Shown: positions 8,187 through 17,006 of the stretch, piece by piece
Numbering within the stretch: the stretch's first letter is position 1
Layout: each line of letters begins with the position of its first letter
From: Rhodobacteraceae bacterium UBA6213
Lineage (GTDB): Bacteria; Pseudomonadota; Alphaproteobacteria; Rhodobacterales; Rhodobacteraceae
Assembly: GCA_002421605.1 (NCBI GenBank)
Contig: DISJ01000016.1
Location: 210,787 to 274,786, forward strand
Length of the DNA: 64,000 nt
Reading direction: 5' to 3'
Made by a program: the position numbers and the translations under genes
The notes under the pieces: generated by a model
Seen by the model: the letters and a program-made list of their open reading frames with translations, nothing else
Told to the model about the DNA's origin: nothing
Databases searched by the model: none

Positions 8187-9233
8187 TCAGCGCGACCGCA
8201 CCATGCCGACGATGTCAAGCGTTTTTGCCAAAATCGGCGCGGCAATCGCGTCGGCCCGTTCCGCGCCCGCGCCCAGAATCCGGTCAATCTCGGCGGGGTC
8301 AGCCATCAGCCGCGCCATTTCGCCCGAGATCGGCCCCAGCGTTGCAACCGCCAGATCGACCAGCGCGGGCTTGAACTCACCAAAGCCCTTGCCGGCGTAT
8401 TGATGCACCACCTCCGCCGCCGTCTTGCCCGCCAATGCCGCGTAGATATTCACAAGGTTCTTCGCCTCGGGCCGATCCTTCAGCGCCGCGATATGGTCGG
8501 GCATCGGTTCTGCGTCGGTTTTGGCCTTGCGGATTTTCGAGGCAATCGCGTCGGGGCTGTCGGTCAGGTTGATCCGGCTGGCGTCCGAGGGGTCCGATTT
8601 CGACATCTTCTTGGTGCCGTCACGCAGGCTCATCACCCGCGTCGCCGCACCCTCGATCACCGGCTCGGGTGCGGGAAAGAATGACACGCCAAAGTCGTGG
8701 TTGAACTTCGCGGCGATATCTCGGGTCAGTTCCACATGCTGTTTCTGATCCTCCCCCACCGGCACCATCGTGGCGTGGTACAGCAGAATGTCGGCGGCCA
8801 TCAGCGAGGGATAGGCAAAAAGACCAAGCGAGGCTGCCTCGGCGTTCTTGCCTGCCTTGTCTTTCCACTGGGTCATGCGGCTCATCCAGCCCATCCGCGC
8901 CACGCAGTTCAGCACCCATGCAAGCTCGGCGTGGCCACTCACCTGACTCTGGTTGAACAGAATCGAGCGCGTCGGGTCGATGCCGGAGGCGATGAAACCG
9001 GCGGCTGCCTCGCGGGTTTGCTGGCGCAACCGGGCCGGGTCTTGCCAAACCGTGATCGCATGTAGATCGACAAGGCAATAGACCGTCTCGATACCCTCGT
9101 CCTGCTTTTCAGAAAACCGCTTCAGCGCCCCAAGGTAATTGCCCAAGTGCAGCCCACCCGAGGGCTGGATGCCCGAGAAGATGCGGGGCGAAAAACCGGG
9201 GTTAGCGGCGGCAGCATGGGCAGCGGCGGTCAT
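8187..9233 (-). CDS. trpS: tryptophanyl-tRNA synthetase
   Basis: A 348-residue class I synthetase. The HIGH-type motif appears as PSGGLHLGNYLG (about residues 25-35) and the KMSKS loop as TKKMSKSDPSD. It charges tRNA-Trp with tryptophan. The start at 9233 (MTAAAHAAAANPG) has GGAG six bases upstream; an in-frame extension to 9317 lacks homology and runs into the divergent gene's leader. Length and motifs are normal for bacterial TrpS. Convergent with the MATE gene, with 104 bp between the stops in which I see no gene. Confidence 0.97.
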   Translation of the reverse strand: MTAAAHAAAANPGFSPRIFSGIQPSGGLHLGNYLGALKRFSEKQDEGIETVYCLVDLHAITVWQDPARLRQQTREAAAGFIASGIDPTRSILFNQSQVSGHAELAWVLNCVARMGWMSRMTQWKDKAGKNAEAASLGLFAYPSLMAADILLYHATMVPVGEDQKQHVELTRDIAAKFNHDFGVSFFPAPEPVIEGAATRVMSLRDGTKKMSKSDPSDASRINLTDSPDAIASKIRKAKTDAEPMPDHIAALKDRPEAKNLVNIYAALAGKTAAEVVHQYAGKGFGEFKPALVDLAVATLGPISGEMARLMADPAEIDRILGAGAERADAIAAPILAKTLDIVGMVRSR

Positions 9234-9345
9234 GGGAGGCTCCGTTCGGCAGTCGTTGGGGCAAGGCTGGAAATTGCCAGCGAAACCGCTTATCGCTGCG
9301 CGAGGCGGCGGCGTCAACCAAGCCGCGCGCCTGCAAGGAGGCCCG

Positions 9346-10062
9346 ATGCACCGCCACGACCCCGATTCTGACGAGCCAAACCGCCCGCAGCTTCATGCGC
9401 CGCTAAACCCGCTGCCTTGGGCCGTCTGGCTGCTGGCGTTGCCGATAATTGCGTTTGAGGTGGCATTTGCGCTGGGGCAGGCCGGAATAGCGGGCGGCAA
9501 TGCGGCGATCGGCTGGCGACAGATGGCGTTTCAGCGATTTGCCTTTGTGCCCGATTACTTGCGCGTGATGTGGGATGCGCAGAGTTTTCCCTTGGCCGAT
9601 ACGGCGCGGATTGTCACGTATCCCTTCGTGCATGGCAGTTTTACCCACGCCGCGATGGTGCTGGTATTCATTCTCGCGCTCGGCAAGATGGTGGGCGAGA
9701 TCTTTCGCCCGCTGGCACTGCTTGCCATTTTCTTTGGTGCGGCGGTTGTGGGCGCGCTGGCTTATACGCTGCTGCCATTCACGCATGCGCCGCTTTATGG
9801 TGGCTATCCGGCGGTTTACGGACTGGTTGGCGCGTTTACCTACATCCTCTGGGCACAGCTTGGCGCGTTGCAGGCCAACCGCGCGCGCGCCTTCACGCTG
9901 ATCGGTTTTCTGCTTTTTATCCAACTGGTGTTTGGACTGATCTTTGGCACGGGCTGGGATTGGGTCGCCGAGATTTCCGGCTTCGGCACCGGATTCGGGC
10001 TTTCCTTTGTGGTTGGCCCCGGCGGGTTGAAACGTGCGATGCAACAGCTCCGCAGGCGCTAG
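9346..10062 (+). CDS. rhomboid-like membrane protein, probably proteolytically inactive
   Basis: A 238-residue protein with about six transmembrane segments, starting MHRHDPDSDE after a clean AAGGAG. The fold resembles rhomboid intramembrane serine proteases: a HGSFTHAAMVLVFILALG segment where active members have HxxWxHLxxN, and GGYPAVYGLVGAFTYILW where they have GxSGAVxGLxG. The expected catalytic Ser is Tyr-Pro here, the oxyanion-side Asn is missing, and the His of the last helix (AHxxG) is replaced in AEISGFGTGFG. It is therefore likely a pseudoprotease that binds membrane proteins rather than cleaving them. It is divergent from trpS and convergent with murJ, the stop codons sharing CTAG. 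Confidence 0.85.
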   Translation: MHRHDPDSDEPNRPQLHAPLNPLPWAVWLLALPIIAFEVAFALGQAGIAGGNAAIGWRQMAFQRFAFVPDYLRVMWDAQSFPLADTARIVTYPFVHGSFTHAAMVLVFILALGKMVGEIFRPLALLAIFFGAAVVGALAYTLLPFTHAPLYGGYPAVYGLVGAFTYILWAQLGALQANRARAFTLIGFLLFIQLVFGLIFGTGWDWVAEISGFGTGFGLSFVVGPGGLKRAMQQLRRR

Positions 10063-11606
10063 GCGCGATCACGCCGCAGCGCCGAGCGGAAATCAGAGGG
10101 GCGAAAGGCGCCAAGCGCCAGCCCCGCGCCGAAATAGCTGACCAGACCCAGCACCACCAGCGCCCCCAGCGCCGCGTAGCGAGTGCCGTGCGTGGCCAGC
10201 AGCGGCGCTGCCAACCCCGCAGCGAACCACAAAAGCGCCCCCATCAGCGCCGCTGCCGCAACGATCCGCCAAAGTCGGTCGCGCAGTCGCGCGTCGGTCG
10301 CTGCCGCATCGCCCATGGCGCGGCTGCCAAACCACAACTGCCCCACCATCACCCATGCCGAAACCGTGGTGGCCAGTGCCGCTGCCAGATACCCCAAGAC
10401 CCCCATCAGTCCGACTGCAAAGCCTAGGTTCACCAGCATCGAGGCCAGCGCAAAATAAAACGGCCGCCGCGTGTCTTCGCGCGCGTAGTAAAGCGGTTGC
10501 AACACCTTGTGCAGCACAAACGCGGGCAGGCCGAGCCCGTAGGCGGCCAGCGCCCAGGCGGTGTTTACACTATCGTCCGGGCCAAATGCGCCGCGTTGAA
10601 ATAGCACCTGCACCAAGGGCAGCGCCAACACCACCAGTGCCACCGCCGCCGGAATTGTTAGCAGCAGCGCAAATTCGGTGCCACGGTTGAAGCTGGCGCG
10701 CCCGCCCTCGGTGTCGCCTGCGCGCAGGCGGCGCGAAAGATCAGGCAGCAGCACCACGCCAATCGCGATACCCACCACGCCCAGCGGTAGCTGGTAAAGG
10801 CGGTCGGCATAGCTAAGCCACGCCACCGCGCCTTCGGTAAAGCTGGCTACTTGGCGCCCGACTATCAGGTTGATCTGCACCACCCCTCCCGCCAGCACAG
10901 CAGGCGCTGCGATCACCGCAAGGCGGCGCAATTCGGGCGTTAAATGGGGCCAGCGAAAGCCAAAGCTGAAACCCGCCCGGTGCACCGCAACCCAGGTGAA
11001 CGCAAGCTGCGCTACCCCGGTGATGGGCACGGTCCATGCCAGTGTCAGCCCAATAGGCCAGTCCTGCCAATCGGCCGCTGCCATCGCCACGATGAAAAGC
11101 ACATTCATCAATATCGGCACTGCCGCCGTGGCCATGAACCGCCCCGTGGCGTTCAACATGCCCGACACCAATGCGGTCAGCGAGATGAAGAGGATGTAGG
11201 GAAAGGTAATATTGCCAAACATCACCGCCATATCGAAGCGTGCATCGCCATGAAACCCCGACGCCATCGCCAGCACAAGCCACGGCATTGCCAGCATCCC
11301 GACCACGGTGAACACCAATAGTAGCGCGGTCATCCCCCACCAGGCATCGCGAGCAAAGCCTTCGGCATCTTCGCCCGCTTCGAGTTTTTTCGAGAACATC
11401 GGCACGAAGGCCATGTTGAACGCGCCCTCGGCGAAAAATCGGCGGAACATGTTGGGCAGAGAAAACGCGATCAGAAAGGCCTCGGCCACCGGGCCTGCGC
11501 CAAGGTACGCCGCCATCATCACATCGCGCAAAAAGCCCATCAGGCGGCTGGCCAATGTCCACCCGCCCACCGTTACAAAGCCGCGCACCAGCCGGATCGG
11601 CTTCAT
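10059..11606 (-). CDS. murJ: lipid II flippase MurJ
   Basis: A 515-residue MOP-superfamily protein with about fourteen transmembrane segments. The N-terminus (MKPIRLVRGFVTVGGWTLASRLMGFLRDVMMAAYLGAGPVAEAFLIAFSLPN) is the typical MurJ/MviN start, with the conserved Arg residues lining the cavity. It flips the peptidoglycan precursor lipid II across the inner membrane. Its start overlaps the glnD stop as ATGA, so it is translated from the glnD transcript; glnD-murJ adjacency is a common alphaproteobacterial arrangement. Its TAG stop uses the same CTAG as the convergent rhomboid-like gene. Confidence 0.96.
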   Translation of the reverse strand: MKPIRLVRGFVTVGGWTLASRLMGFLRDVMMAAYLGAGPVAEAFLIAFSLPNMFRRFFAEGAFNMAFVPMFSKKLEAGEDAEGFARDAWWGMTALLLVFTVVGMLAMPWLVLAMASGFHGDARFDMAVMFGNITFPYILFISLTALVSGMLNATGRFMATAAVPILMNVLFIVAMAAADWQDWPIGLTLAWTVPITGVAQLAFTWVAVHRAGFSFGFRWPHLTPELRRLAVIAAPAVLAGGVVQINLIVGRQVASFTEGAVAWLSYADRLYQLPLGVVGIAIGVVLLPDLSRRLRAGDTEGGRASFNRGTEFALLLTIPAAVALVVLALPLVQVLFQRGAFGPDDSVNTAWALAAYGLGLPAFVLHKVLQPLYYAREDTRRPFYFALASMLVNLGFAVGLMGVLGYLAAALATTVSAWVMVGQLWFGSRAMGDAAATDARLRDRLWRIVAAAALMGALLWFAAGLAAPLLATHGTRYAALGALVVLGLVSYFGAGLALGAFRPSDFRSALRRDRA

Positions 11607-14434
11607 CGGTGCGCCCTTTCGGCGCCTTCGACAATCGCCGCGCGCAACCGTTTTTCGAGCGATTCTTGCCGCGATTTGGAGTGGATTTTTAGCCCGAACA
11701 TGTCTTTGACATAAAAGCTGTCCACCACTTGCGCGCCGAAGGTCGCGATCACCGCCGAGGCGATATAGATATTGGCGCTGGCCATGGTGCGGGTAAGGTC
11801 AAACAGCAGGCCCGGGCGGTCGCGGGTATCGACCTCGATGATCGTGTAGATCTCGGACCCCTCATTGTCGAAGGTGATATGGGTCGGAAAACGAAACTCG
11901 CGCTCGCGTTTTTTCACTTTGTCGCGGCTGCGAAACGCCTCGCGCGCCACCAACTCGCCCTTGAGCGTGCGCAGGATGGTTTCGCGCAGCCGGGGCAGGC
12001 GTGTGGCCTCGTAAGGGTGGCCATCTGCATCCTGAACCCAGAACACGTCGGTGGCGTAACCGTCTTTTGACGTATAGGTGCGCGCGTCGACCACATTCGC
12101 ACCTGAAAGTGCCAGCGCCCCCGCCATACGCGCGAAGATGCCGGGATGATCGGCCAGCGCAAAGGCTGCGCGCGTGGCGTCATGGTCGGGGTCGGGGTGC
12201 AGGTCGATGCGGATTTCATCTTCGACCAGACCCTTGAGCAGATTGGCGAATATCACATGGCTTTCGGTCGAAAGCCCTTGCCAATACGGCGCATAGTGAC
12301 GCCCGAGTTCGGCGCGCACGTCCTTTGGGTCCCAAGTCGTCAGGGCCTCGCGCAGTGCGCGTTTGGCCTGATCCTCGCGTTGATCGCGGTTGACGGCCTC
12401 CAGCCCGGTTTCAAGCGCCGCTGCGGTTTCGCCGTGCAACCGGCGGATCAGCATCGCCTTCCAGTTGTTCCACGTGCCGGGGCCAACGCCGCGAATATCG
12501 CAGACCGTCAGCACCGTCAGCAGATCAAGCCGCTTGCGGGTTTTTACCAGTTTGGCGAAATCGCGCACCGTGCGTGGATCGCTCAGATCGCGCTTTTGCG
12601 CCATGTCCGACATTAACAGATGCGAACGCACCAGCCATTCGACGGTTTCACATTCATCGGTGCTTAGCCCTAGTCGCGGTGCCACCTTGCGCGCGATCTG
12701 TGCACCGAGGATCGAGTGATCCTCAGGCCGCCCCTTGCCAATGTCGTGCATCAAAATCGCGATGTAGAGTACGCGGCGGTTGACGCCATCCTTGACGATC
12801 TTGGTGCTTAGCGGCAATTCCTCTGCCAGCTCGCCTCGCTCGATCTGCGCTAGCGTCGAAATGCATTGGATGATGTGCTCATCGACCGTGTAATGGTGAT
12901 AAACGTTGAACTGCATCATCGCCACGATCGGCTCGAACTCGGGGATATAGGCGGCCAGCACCCCCAACTCGTTCATTCGCCGCAGCGCGCGTTCAGGGTT
13001 GCCGTGCTTCAAAAGCAAATCGAGAAAGATTCGCGCGGCGACAGGGTCTTGGCGCAGCGGATCGTCGATCCGGTCTAGGTTGGCCGCAACCAAGCGCATC
13101 GCGTCGGGGTGAATCAAAAGCCCTGTGCGTAGTGCCTCTTCAAACAGTTCTAGGAATGCGATGGGCCGCTCAAGGAACGCCTTGGGGTCAACGACATTTA
13201 GCCGGTTGCCGGTTTCGCGGTAGCCCGGCTTCAGCTTTTTGCGGCGGCGAAACAGCCGCTCGAGCACTGGCGCGCGCTTCATGTGTTGGGCTTCGAGCGC
13301 GGTCAGAAACACCCGGGTCAATTCACCGACCTTGGTGGCGTGGCGAAAGTAATCCTGCATGAAATACTCGACACCACGGCGCGCTGCTGTGTCTTCGTAG
13401 CGCATCCGGCGTGCCACCTCTACCTGTAGATCGAAGGTCAACTGATCGGTAGCGCGCCCGGTAATCAGGTGCATGTGGCAGCGCACCGCCCAGAGAAAAT
13501 CTTCAGCCTGCGCAAACGTGTCATATTCGTCGTGGGTAAAGACGCCGCGATCGACAAGATCGGCAGCGGTTTCGACCTGATGGATATATTTGGCGATCCA
13601 GTAGAGCGCCTGCAGGTCGCGCAACCCGCCTTTGCCTTCTTTGACGTTCGGTTCCAGCACATAGCGCATGCCTCCCTGGCGGCGGTGCCGCTCGGCGCGT
13701 TCGGCAAGTTTTGCCTCGATGAACTCAGCCTCGGTACCGCGGAAAAGCTCGGTGCGCAGCACTGTGCGCAATTTTTCGGCCAGTGCCGCGTTTCCCGCGA
13801 TGAAGCGGTGTTCCAGCAAAGCTGTGCGGATCGTGTAATCTTCGCGCCCAAGGCGCAGGCAGTCTTTCACTGTGCGGCAGGAATGGCCGACCTTTAGTTT
13901 CAGATCCCAAAGCATGTAAAGCATGCTTTCGATCACGCTTTCGGCCCAAGGCGTAACTTTCCAGGGGGTCAGCAGCAGCAGATCCACATCCGAATGCGGC
14001 GACATTTCGGCCCGCCCGTAGCCGCCCACCGCCAGCACTGCAATCGCTTCGCCTTCGGCAGCACTTTGCATTGGGTGTAAAAGCTGTGTCGCCACATCGA
14101 AAATTGTCAACACCATCGCATCGGTCAGATCGGCGTAGCGATGCACTGTCTTGCGCGCGGCACGCGGCAAGGCGGCCAACCGCGCCTCGATCACGGCATT
14201 GGCTTCGGCGCGCGCCTCGCCAATGCGCGCAACCACCGCCGCGCGAATTTCGCGACCGTTCTGAAGAGGTGCAAGTTCGGCCAGTAGCGCTGCGCGGAAA
14301 GCTGTCGAATCTACAAGCAATTCCGCCGTGGCCTCGGCGTCAGCCGGGGCACGATTTGGGGTTGGCGCAAGCGGCAAGTTCTGCGGCGCGGCTTCAGAAA
14401 CCGGCGCCGCCGAAGCTTCTGGGGGCTGGGTCAA
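11603..14434 (-). CDS. glnD: bifunctional [protein-PII] uridylyltransferase / uridylyl-removing enzyme
   Basis: A 943-residue four-domain nitrogen sensor. Order: nucleotidyltransferase (VGGYGRAEMSPHSDVDLLLL, with GxGR and DxD), linker, HD hydrolase (ILMHDIGKGRPEDHS), and two C-terminal ACT domains that bind glutamine (DHPGIFARMAGALALSGANV and DTRDRPGLLFDLTRTMASAN). It uridylylates PII under nitrogen limitation and removes UMP when glutamine is high. The start is uncertain: the longest frame begins with TTG at 14434 inside the upstream lipoprotein gene (41-nt overlap), with other TTG codons 20-40 residues downstream; no ATG exists near the N-terminal domain. Confidence 0.95.
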   Translation of the reverse strand: MTQPPEASAAPVSEAAPQNLPLAPTPNRAPADAEATAELLVDSTAFRAALLAELAPLQNGREIRAAVVARIGEARAEANAVIEARLAALPRAARKTVHRYADLTDAMVLTIFDVATQLLHPMQSAAEGEAIAVLAVGGYGRAEMSPHSDVDLLLLTPWKVTPWAESVIESMLYMLWDLKLKVGHSCRTVKDCLRLGREDYTIRTALLEHRFIAGNAALAEKLRTVLRTELFRGTEAEFIEAKLAERAERHRRQGGMRYVLEPNVKEGKGGLRDLQALYWIAKYIHQVETAADLVDRGVFTHDEYDTFAQAEDFLWAVRCHMHLITGRATDQLTFDLQVEVARRMRYEDTAARRGVEYFMQDYFRHATKVGELTRVFLTALEAQHMKRAPVLERLFRRRKKLKPGYRETGNRLNVVDPKAFLERPIAFLELFEEALRTGLLIHPDAMRLVAANLDRIDDPLRQDPVAARIFLDLLLKHGNPERALRRMNELGVLAAYIPEFEPIVAMMQFNVYHHYTVDEHIIQCISTLAQIERGELAEELPLSTKIVKDGVNRRVLYIAILMHDIGKGRPEDHSILGAQIARKVAPRLGLSTDECETVEWLVRSHLLMSDMAQKRDLSDPRTVRDFAKLVKTRKRLDLLTVLTVCDIRGVGPGTWNNWKAMLIRRLHGETAAALETGLEAVNRDQREDQAKRALREALTTWDPKDVRAELGRHYAPYWQGLSTESHVIFANLLKGLVEDEIRIDLHPDPDHDATRAAFALADHPGIFARMAGALALSGANVVDARTYTSKDGYATDVFWVQDADGHPYEATRLPRLRETILRTLKGELVAREAFRSRDKVKKREREFRFPTHITFDNEGSEIYTIIEVDTRDRPGLLFDLTRTMASANIYIASAVIATFGAQVVDSFYVKDMFGLKIHSKSRQESLEKRLRAAIVEGAERAHR

Positions 14435-15569
14435 GGACGATCACCTGATTGTTGCGCACCTCGGCCACAGCAAGCCCGCGTTCGTTGGTGCCGTCGGCCA
14501 GTAGCCTGAAAATGCCGTTGACGCCTACAAAACCCGCGCCTTGAGTCAGCGCCGACGCGGTCAGCGCATCGGCGTTACCCGCCTGCACCAACGCACCGAT
14601 CGCGGCGATGCCGTCGTAGGCCAGCCCCGAAATCGGGTGCGGCGGTTCATTGAATGCGGCCTGATACCGCGCCGCGAATTGCCCGTTCAGCCCTGGGTCT
14701 GGCAGTGCGAACCAGCCGCCCTGCACGCCGGGCAGCGCCAGCGTTGAGGGCGGAATATCCCACCGCGTCAGGCCGATAAACTGCACAAGGCTGCGATCCA
14801 CCCCCTGTTCGGGCAGAAGCTGTGTCAGATACGACAGCGAGCCCGAAGTGTCGGCGGTCATGAAGATCGCGTCCACCTCGCCGCTTTTGCCGCGTGCGGC
14901 AATCGCCGGGATCGCATTGATCACGCCTTCTTGCGAGAACGAATAGGTGAAGTTGCCTGCCGAAGTTGCACCGGCGCGAGCAATCGCACTGGCCAGCGCG
15001 CGCGCGCCAGCCTCGCCTGCCGCGGTCTGCTCGCTGACCACCACGATGCGTTTCTTGCCCGTCTGCACGGCGTAATCGACCAGCCGGTTGGCGGTATTTG
15101 GGAAAGTCGGCCCAAGCACAAAGACGTTGCCGCCCGCGATGTCAGTGTTGTTGGAGAAGGACAGCACGTTGATTCCGGCGGCCGCGACAGCATGGCCCAC
15201 AGCATTGGCAGACTCGGCAAAGACCGGGCCGAGAATGATCTTGGCACCGTCCGCCACTGCCTGTGTTGCCACCGCAACGGCCTGCGCCGGGTCGCCTCCG
15301 GTGTTGTAAACGCGCAGGTCGATGTTTACGCCCTGCAAATCGGAAATCGCAAGCTCGGCTGCCTGGCGCAAGCCGCGCGCCAAGAATTCATCACCCGTGT
15401 TGCCAGCGCCACCCGGCACCAAAAGCGCCACGGGCACCGGCGCGTTGGTGTTGATCGTCGGCCCACCGCCGCCAATGGCGCCGGTGTCGCAGGAAGCCAG
15501 CCAAAGCGCCGCGCTTAGCGCGCCGAGGCGAAGCAACAGGTTGCGGGTGGTGCGCAAAACAGCGAACAT
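14394..15569 (-). CDS. penicillin-binding protein activator, LpoA-like lipoprotein
   Basis: A 391-residue lipoprotein. The signal peptide ends in the lipobox LASC (about residues 24-27), followed by a Gly-rich linker and a type I periplasmic-binding-protein fold (PVPVALLVPGGAGNTGDEFLARGLRQAAELA...KIILGPVFAESANAVGHAVAAAGINVLSFSNN). This matches the alphaproteobacterial penicillin-binding protein activator / Peripla_BP_6 family. It probably acts in the periplasm on peptidoglycan synthases, though LivK-like ligand binding is an alternative. It is divergent from rsmI across 110 bp and overlaps glnD downstream, and lies close to murJ, which fits a cell-envelope role. GAGGAG precedes the ATG. Confidence 0.88.
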   Translation of the reverse strand: MFAVLRTTRNLLLRLGALSAALWLASCDTGAIGGGGPTINTNAPVPVALLVPGGAGNTGDEFLARGLRQAAELAISDLQGVNIDLRVYNTGGDPAQAVAVATQAVADGAKIILGPVFAESANAVGHAVAAAGINVLSFSNNTDIAGGNVFVLGPTFPNTANRLVDYAVQTGKKRIVVVSEQTAAGEAGARALASAIARAGATSAGNFTYSFSQEGVINAIPAIAARGKSGEVDAIFMTADTSGSLSYLTQLLPEQGVDRSLVQFIGLTRWDIPPSTLALPGVQGGWFALPDPGLNGQFAARYQAAFNEPPHPISGLAYDGIAAIGALVQAGNADALTASALTQGAGFVGVNGIFRLLADGTNERGLAVAEVRNNQVIVLDPAPRSFGGAGF

Positions 15570-15679
15570 GGCTCAACTCCTCGTATTCGCAGACGGGGGC
15601 GGTCGTAGTGACATCAATTCAAGCCTAAGCGCTTCGCCGTACGAAGTAAACTTGGCAACGTAGGCGAATGGGGGCGGTA

Positions 15680-16594
15680 ATGACCGAAGCACAGGATTCG
15701 GGCGAAACCCCGCCAGAACGGGAAAACGGCGGTGCCTGGCCGCGCGTCGCGCGGCTGGCGGGCGGGCTCTATTTCGTGTCCACACCGATTGGCGCTGCTC
15801 GCGACATCACGCTGCGTGGCCTCGACATTCTTGCGACGGCCGATGTTCTGGCGGCGGAAGATACGCGTACCTTGCGACATCTTTGCGACATCCACGGTGT
15901 GGCACTAGCCGGGCGGCCGCTGCTTGCCTATCACGAGCACAACGGCCCCGCCCAGCGCCCGGTGATTCTGCGCGCGCTGGCAGAAGGCCGCAGCGTGGCC
16001 TATGCCAGCGAGGCAGGAACGCCACTGGTTGCCGACCCCGGGTTTCAGCTTGCCCGAGCGGCGATCACGGCGGGGCACGCGGTACTGGCTGCGCCGGGCC
16101 CGTCGGCCGTGCTTGCGGCGCTGACGGTTTCGGGTCTGCCGTCTGACCGCTTTCTGTTCGCCGGCTTTCCACCCTCGTCCAAGGGTGCGCGCCGAAGCTG
16201 GCTGGCAGAGCTCGCGCCCGTGCCCGCGACGCTGGTATTCTACGAATCTCCTAGACGCATTCGTGAAATGTTAATCGACGTGTCGGAAACTTTTGGAGGC
16301 GAAAGACAAGCGGCGGTCTGCCGCGAATTGACCAAACGCTTCGAAGAAGTACGGCGCGGCACATTGGCCGAGCTTGCAGCAAGCTTTGCGGGGCAAACGG
16401 TCAAGGGCGAGATCGTGGTGCTGGTCGATCGTGCAGCGGAACGAATTGTCGATCCGCAAGAGGTGGAGGATGCATTGCGCGACAGGCTTGCAAGAATGCG
16501 TCTGAAAGAGGCGGTGGCCGAGGTGGCGGCGGCCTTTGATCAACCGAGGCGCGAGGTGTATCAGTTGGCGTTGCAACTGGAGGGCAAGGCATGA
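15680..16594 (+). CDS. rsmI: 16S rRNA (cytidine(1402)-2'-O)-methyltransferase
   Basis: A 304-residue SAM-dependent methyltransferase of the tetrapyrrole-methylase fold. Visible motifs: GGLYFVSTPIGAARDITLRGLDIL, AAEDTRTLRHL, ASEAGTPLVADPG, APGPSAVLAALTVSGLPSDRF and FYESPRRIREML. It methylates the ribose of C1402 in the decoding centre. The start at 15680 has GGGGGCGG upstream; an ATG at 15668 is possible. The usual SDAGTP is SEAGTP here. It heads rsmI-yraN with gshB close behind, the cluster order seen in many alphaproteobacteria. Confidence 0.95.
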   Translation: MTEAQDSGETPPERENGGAWPRVARLAGGLYFVSTPIGAARDITLRGLDILATADVLAAEDTRTLRHLCDIHGVALAGRPLLAYHEHNGPAQRPVILRALAEGRSVAYASEAGTPLVADPGFQLARAAITAGHAVLAAPGPSAVLAALTVSGLPSDRFLFAGFPPSSKGARRSWLAELAPVPATLVFYESPRRIREMLIDVSETFGGERQAAVCRELTKRFEEVRRGTLAELAASFAGQTVKGEIVVLVDRAAERIVDPQEVEDALRDRLARMRLKEAVAEVAAAFDQPRREVYQLALQLEGKA

Positions 16595-16947
16595 GTGGCG
16601 CGGTTTCCTACCATGATGGCTTGGCCGCCGAAGCACAGGTGGCGGCGCTCTATGTTCAAGGTGGCCGACTCATTGCCGCGCGCCGCTGGCGCGGCAGCGG
16701 CGGCGAGATCGACCTGATTGCGCGCGAAGGCGCGGGGTTGGTGTTCGTAGAGGTCAAGAAAGCGGCAAGCCATGCGCGCGCTGCCGAGAGGCTTTCGCGC
16801 CGCCAAATGGATCGCATCTATTGCTCGGCAAGCGAGTTTTTGGCAACGGAACCGCTTGGGCAGGGCACCGCAGTGCGCTTCGACGTGGCATTGGTTGATG
16901 CGATCGGTCAGATCAAGATCATCGAAAACGCTTTCGGGCTTGACTGA
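16591..16947 (+). CDS. yraN: YraN / UPF0102 family nuclease-fold protein
   Basis: A 118-residue protein with the restriction-endonuclease-like core of the YraN family: the GSGGEIDLIAREGAGLVFVEVKKA block supplies the E-D...E-K constellation of PD-(D/E)XK nucleases. The cellular role of the family is poorly defined; DNA repair or recombination is suspected. It overlaps rsmI by ATGA, so the two are translationally coupled. Length is normal for the family. Confidence 0.92.
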   Translation: MSGAVSYHDGLAAEAQVAALYVQGGRLIAARRWRGSGGEIDLIAREGAGLVFVEVKKAASHARAAERLSRRQMDRIYCSASEFLATEPLGQGTAVRFDVALVDAIGQIKIIENAFGLD

Positions 16948-17006
16948 GGACGGCTTGCAACGCGAAGCGGGCTCGGCCATGTAGGTGCCAACATGGGGGT
17001 GGCGAA

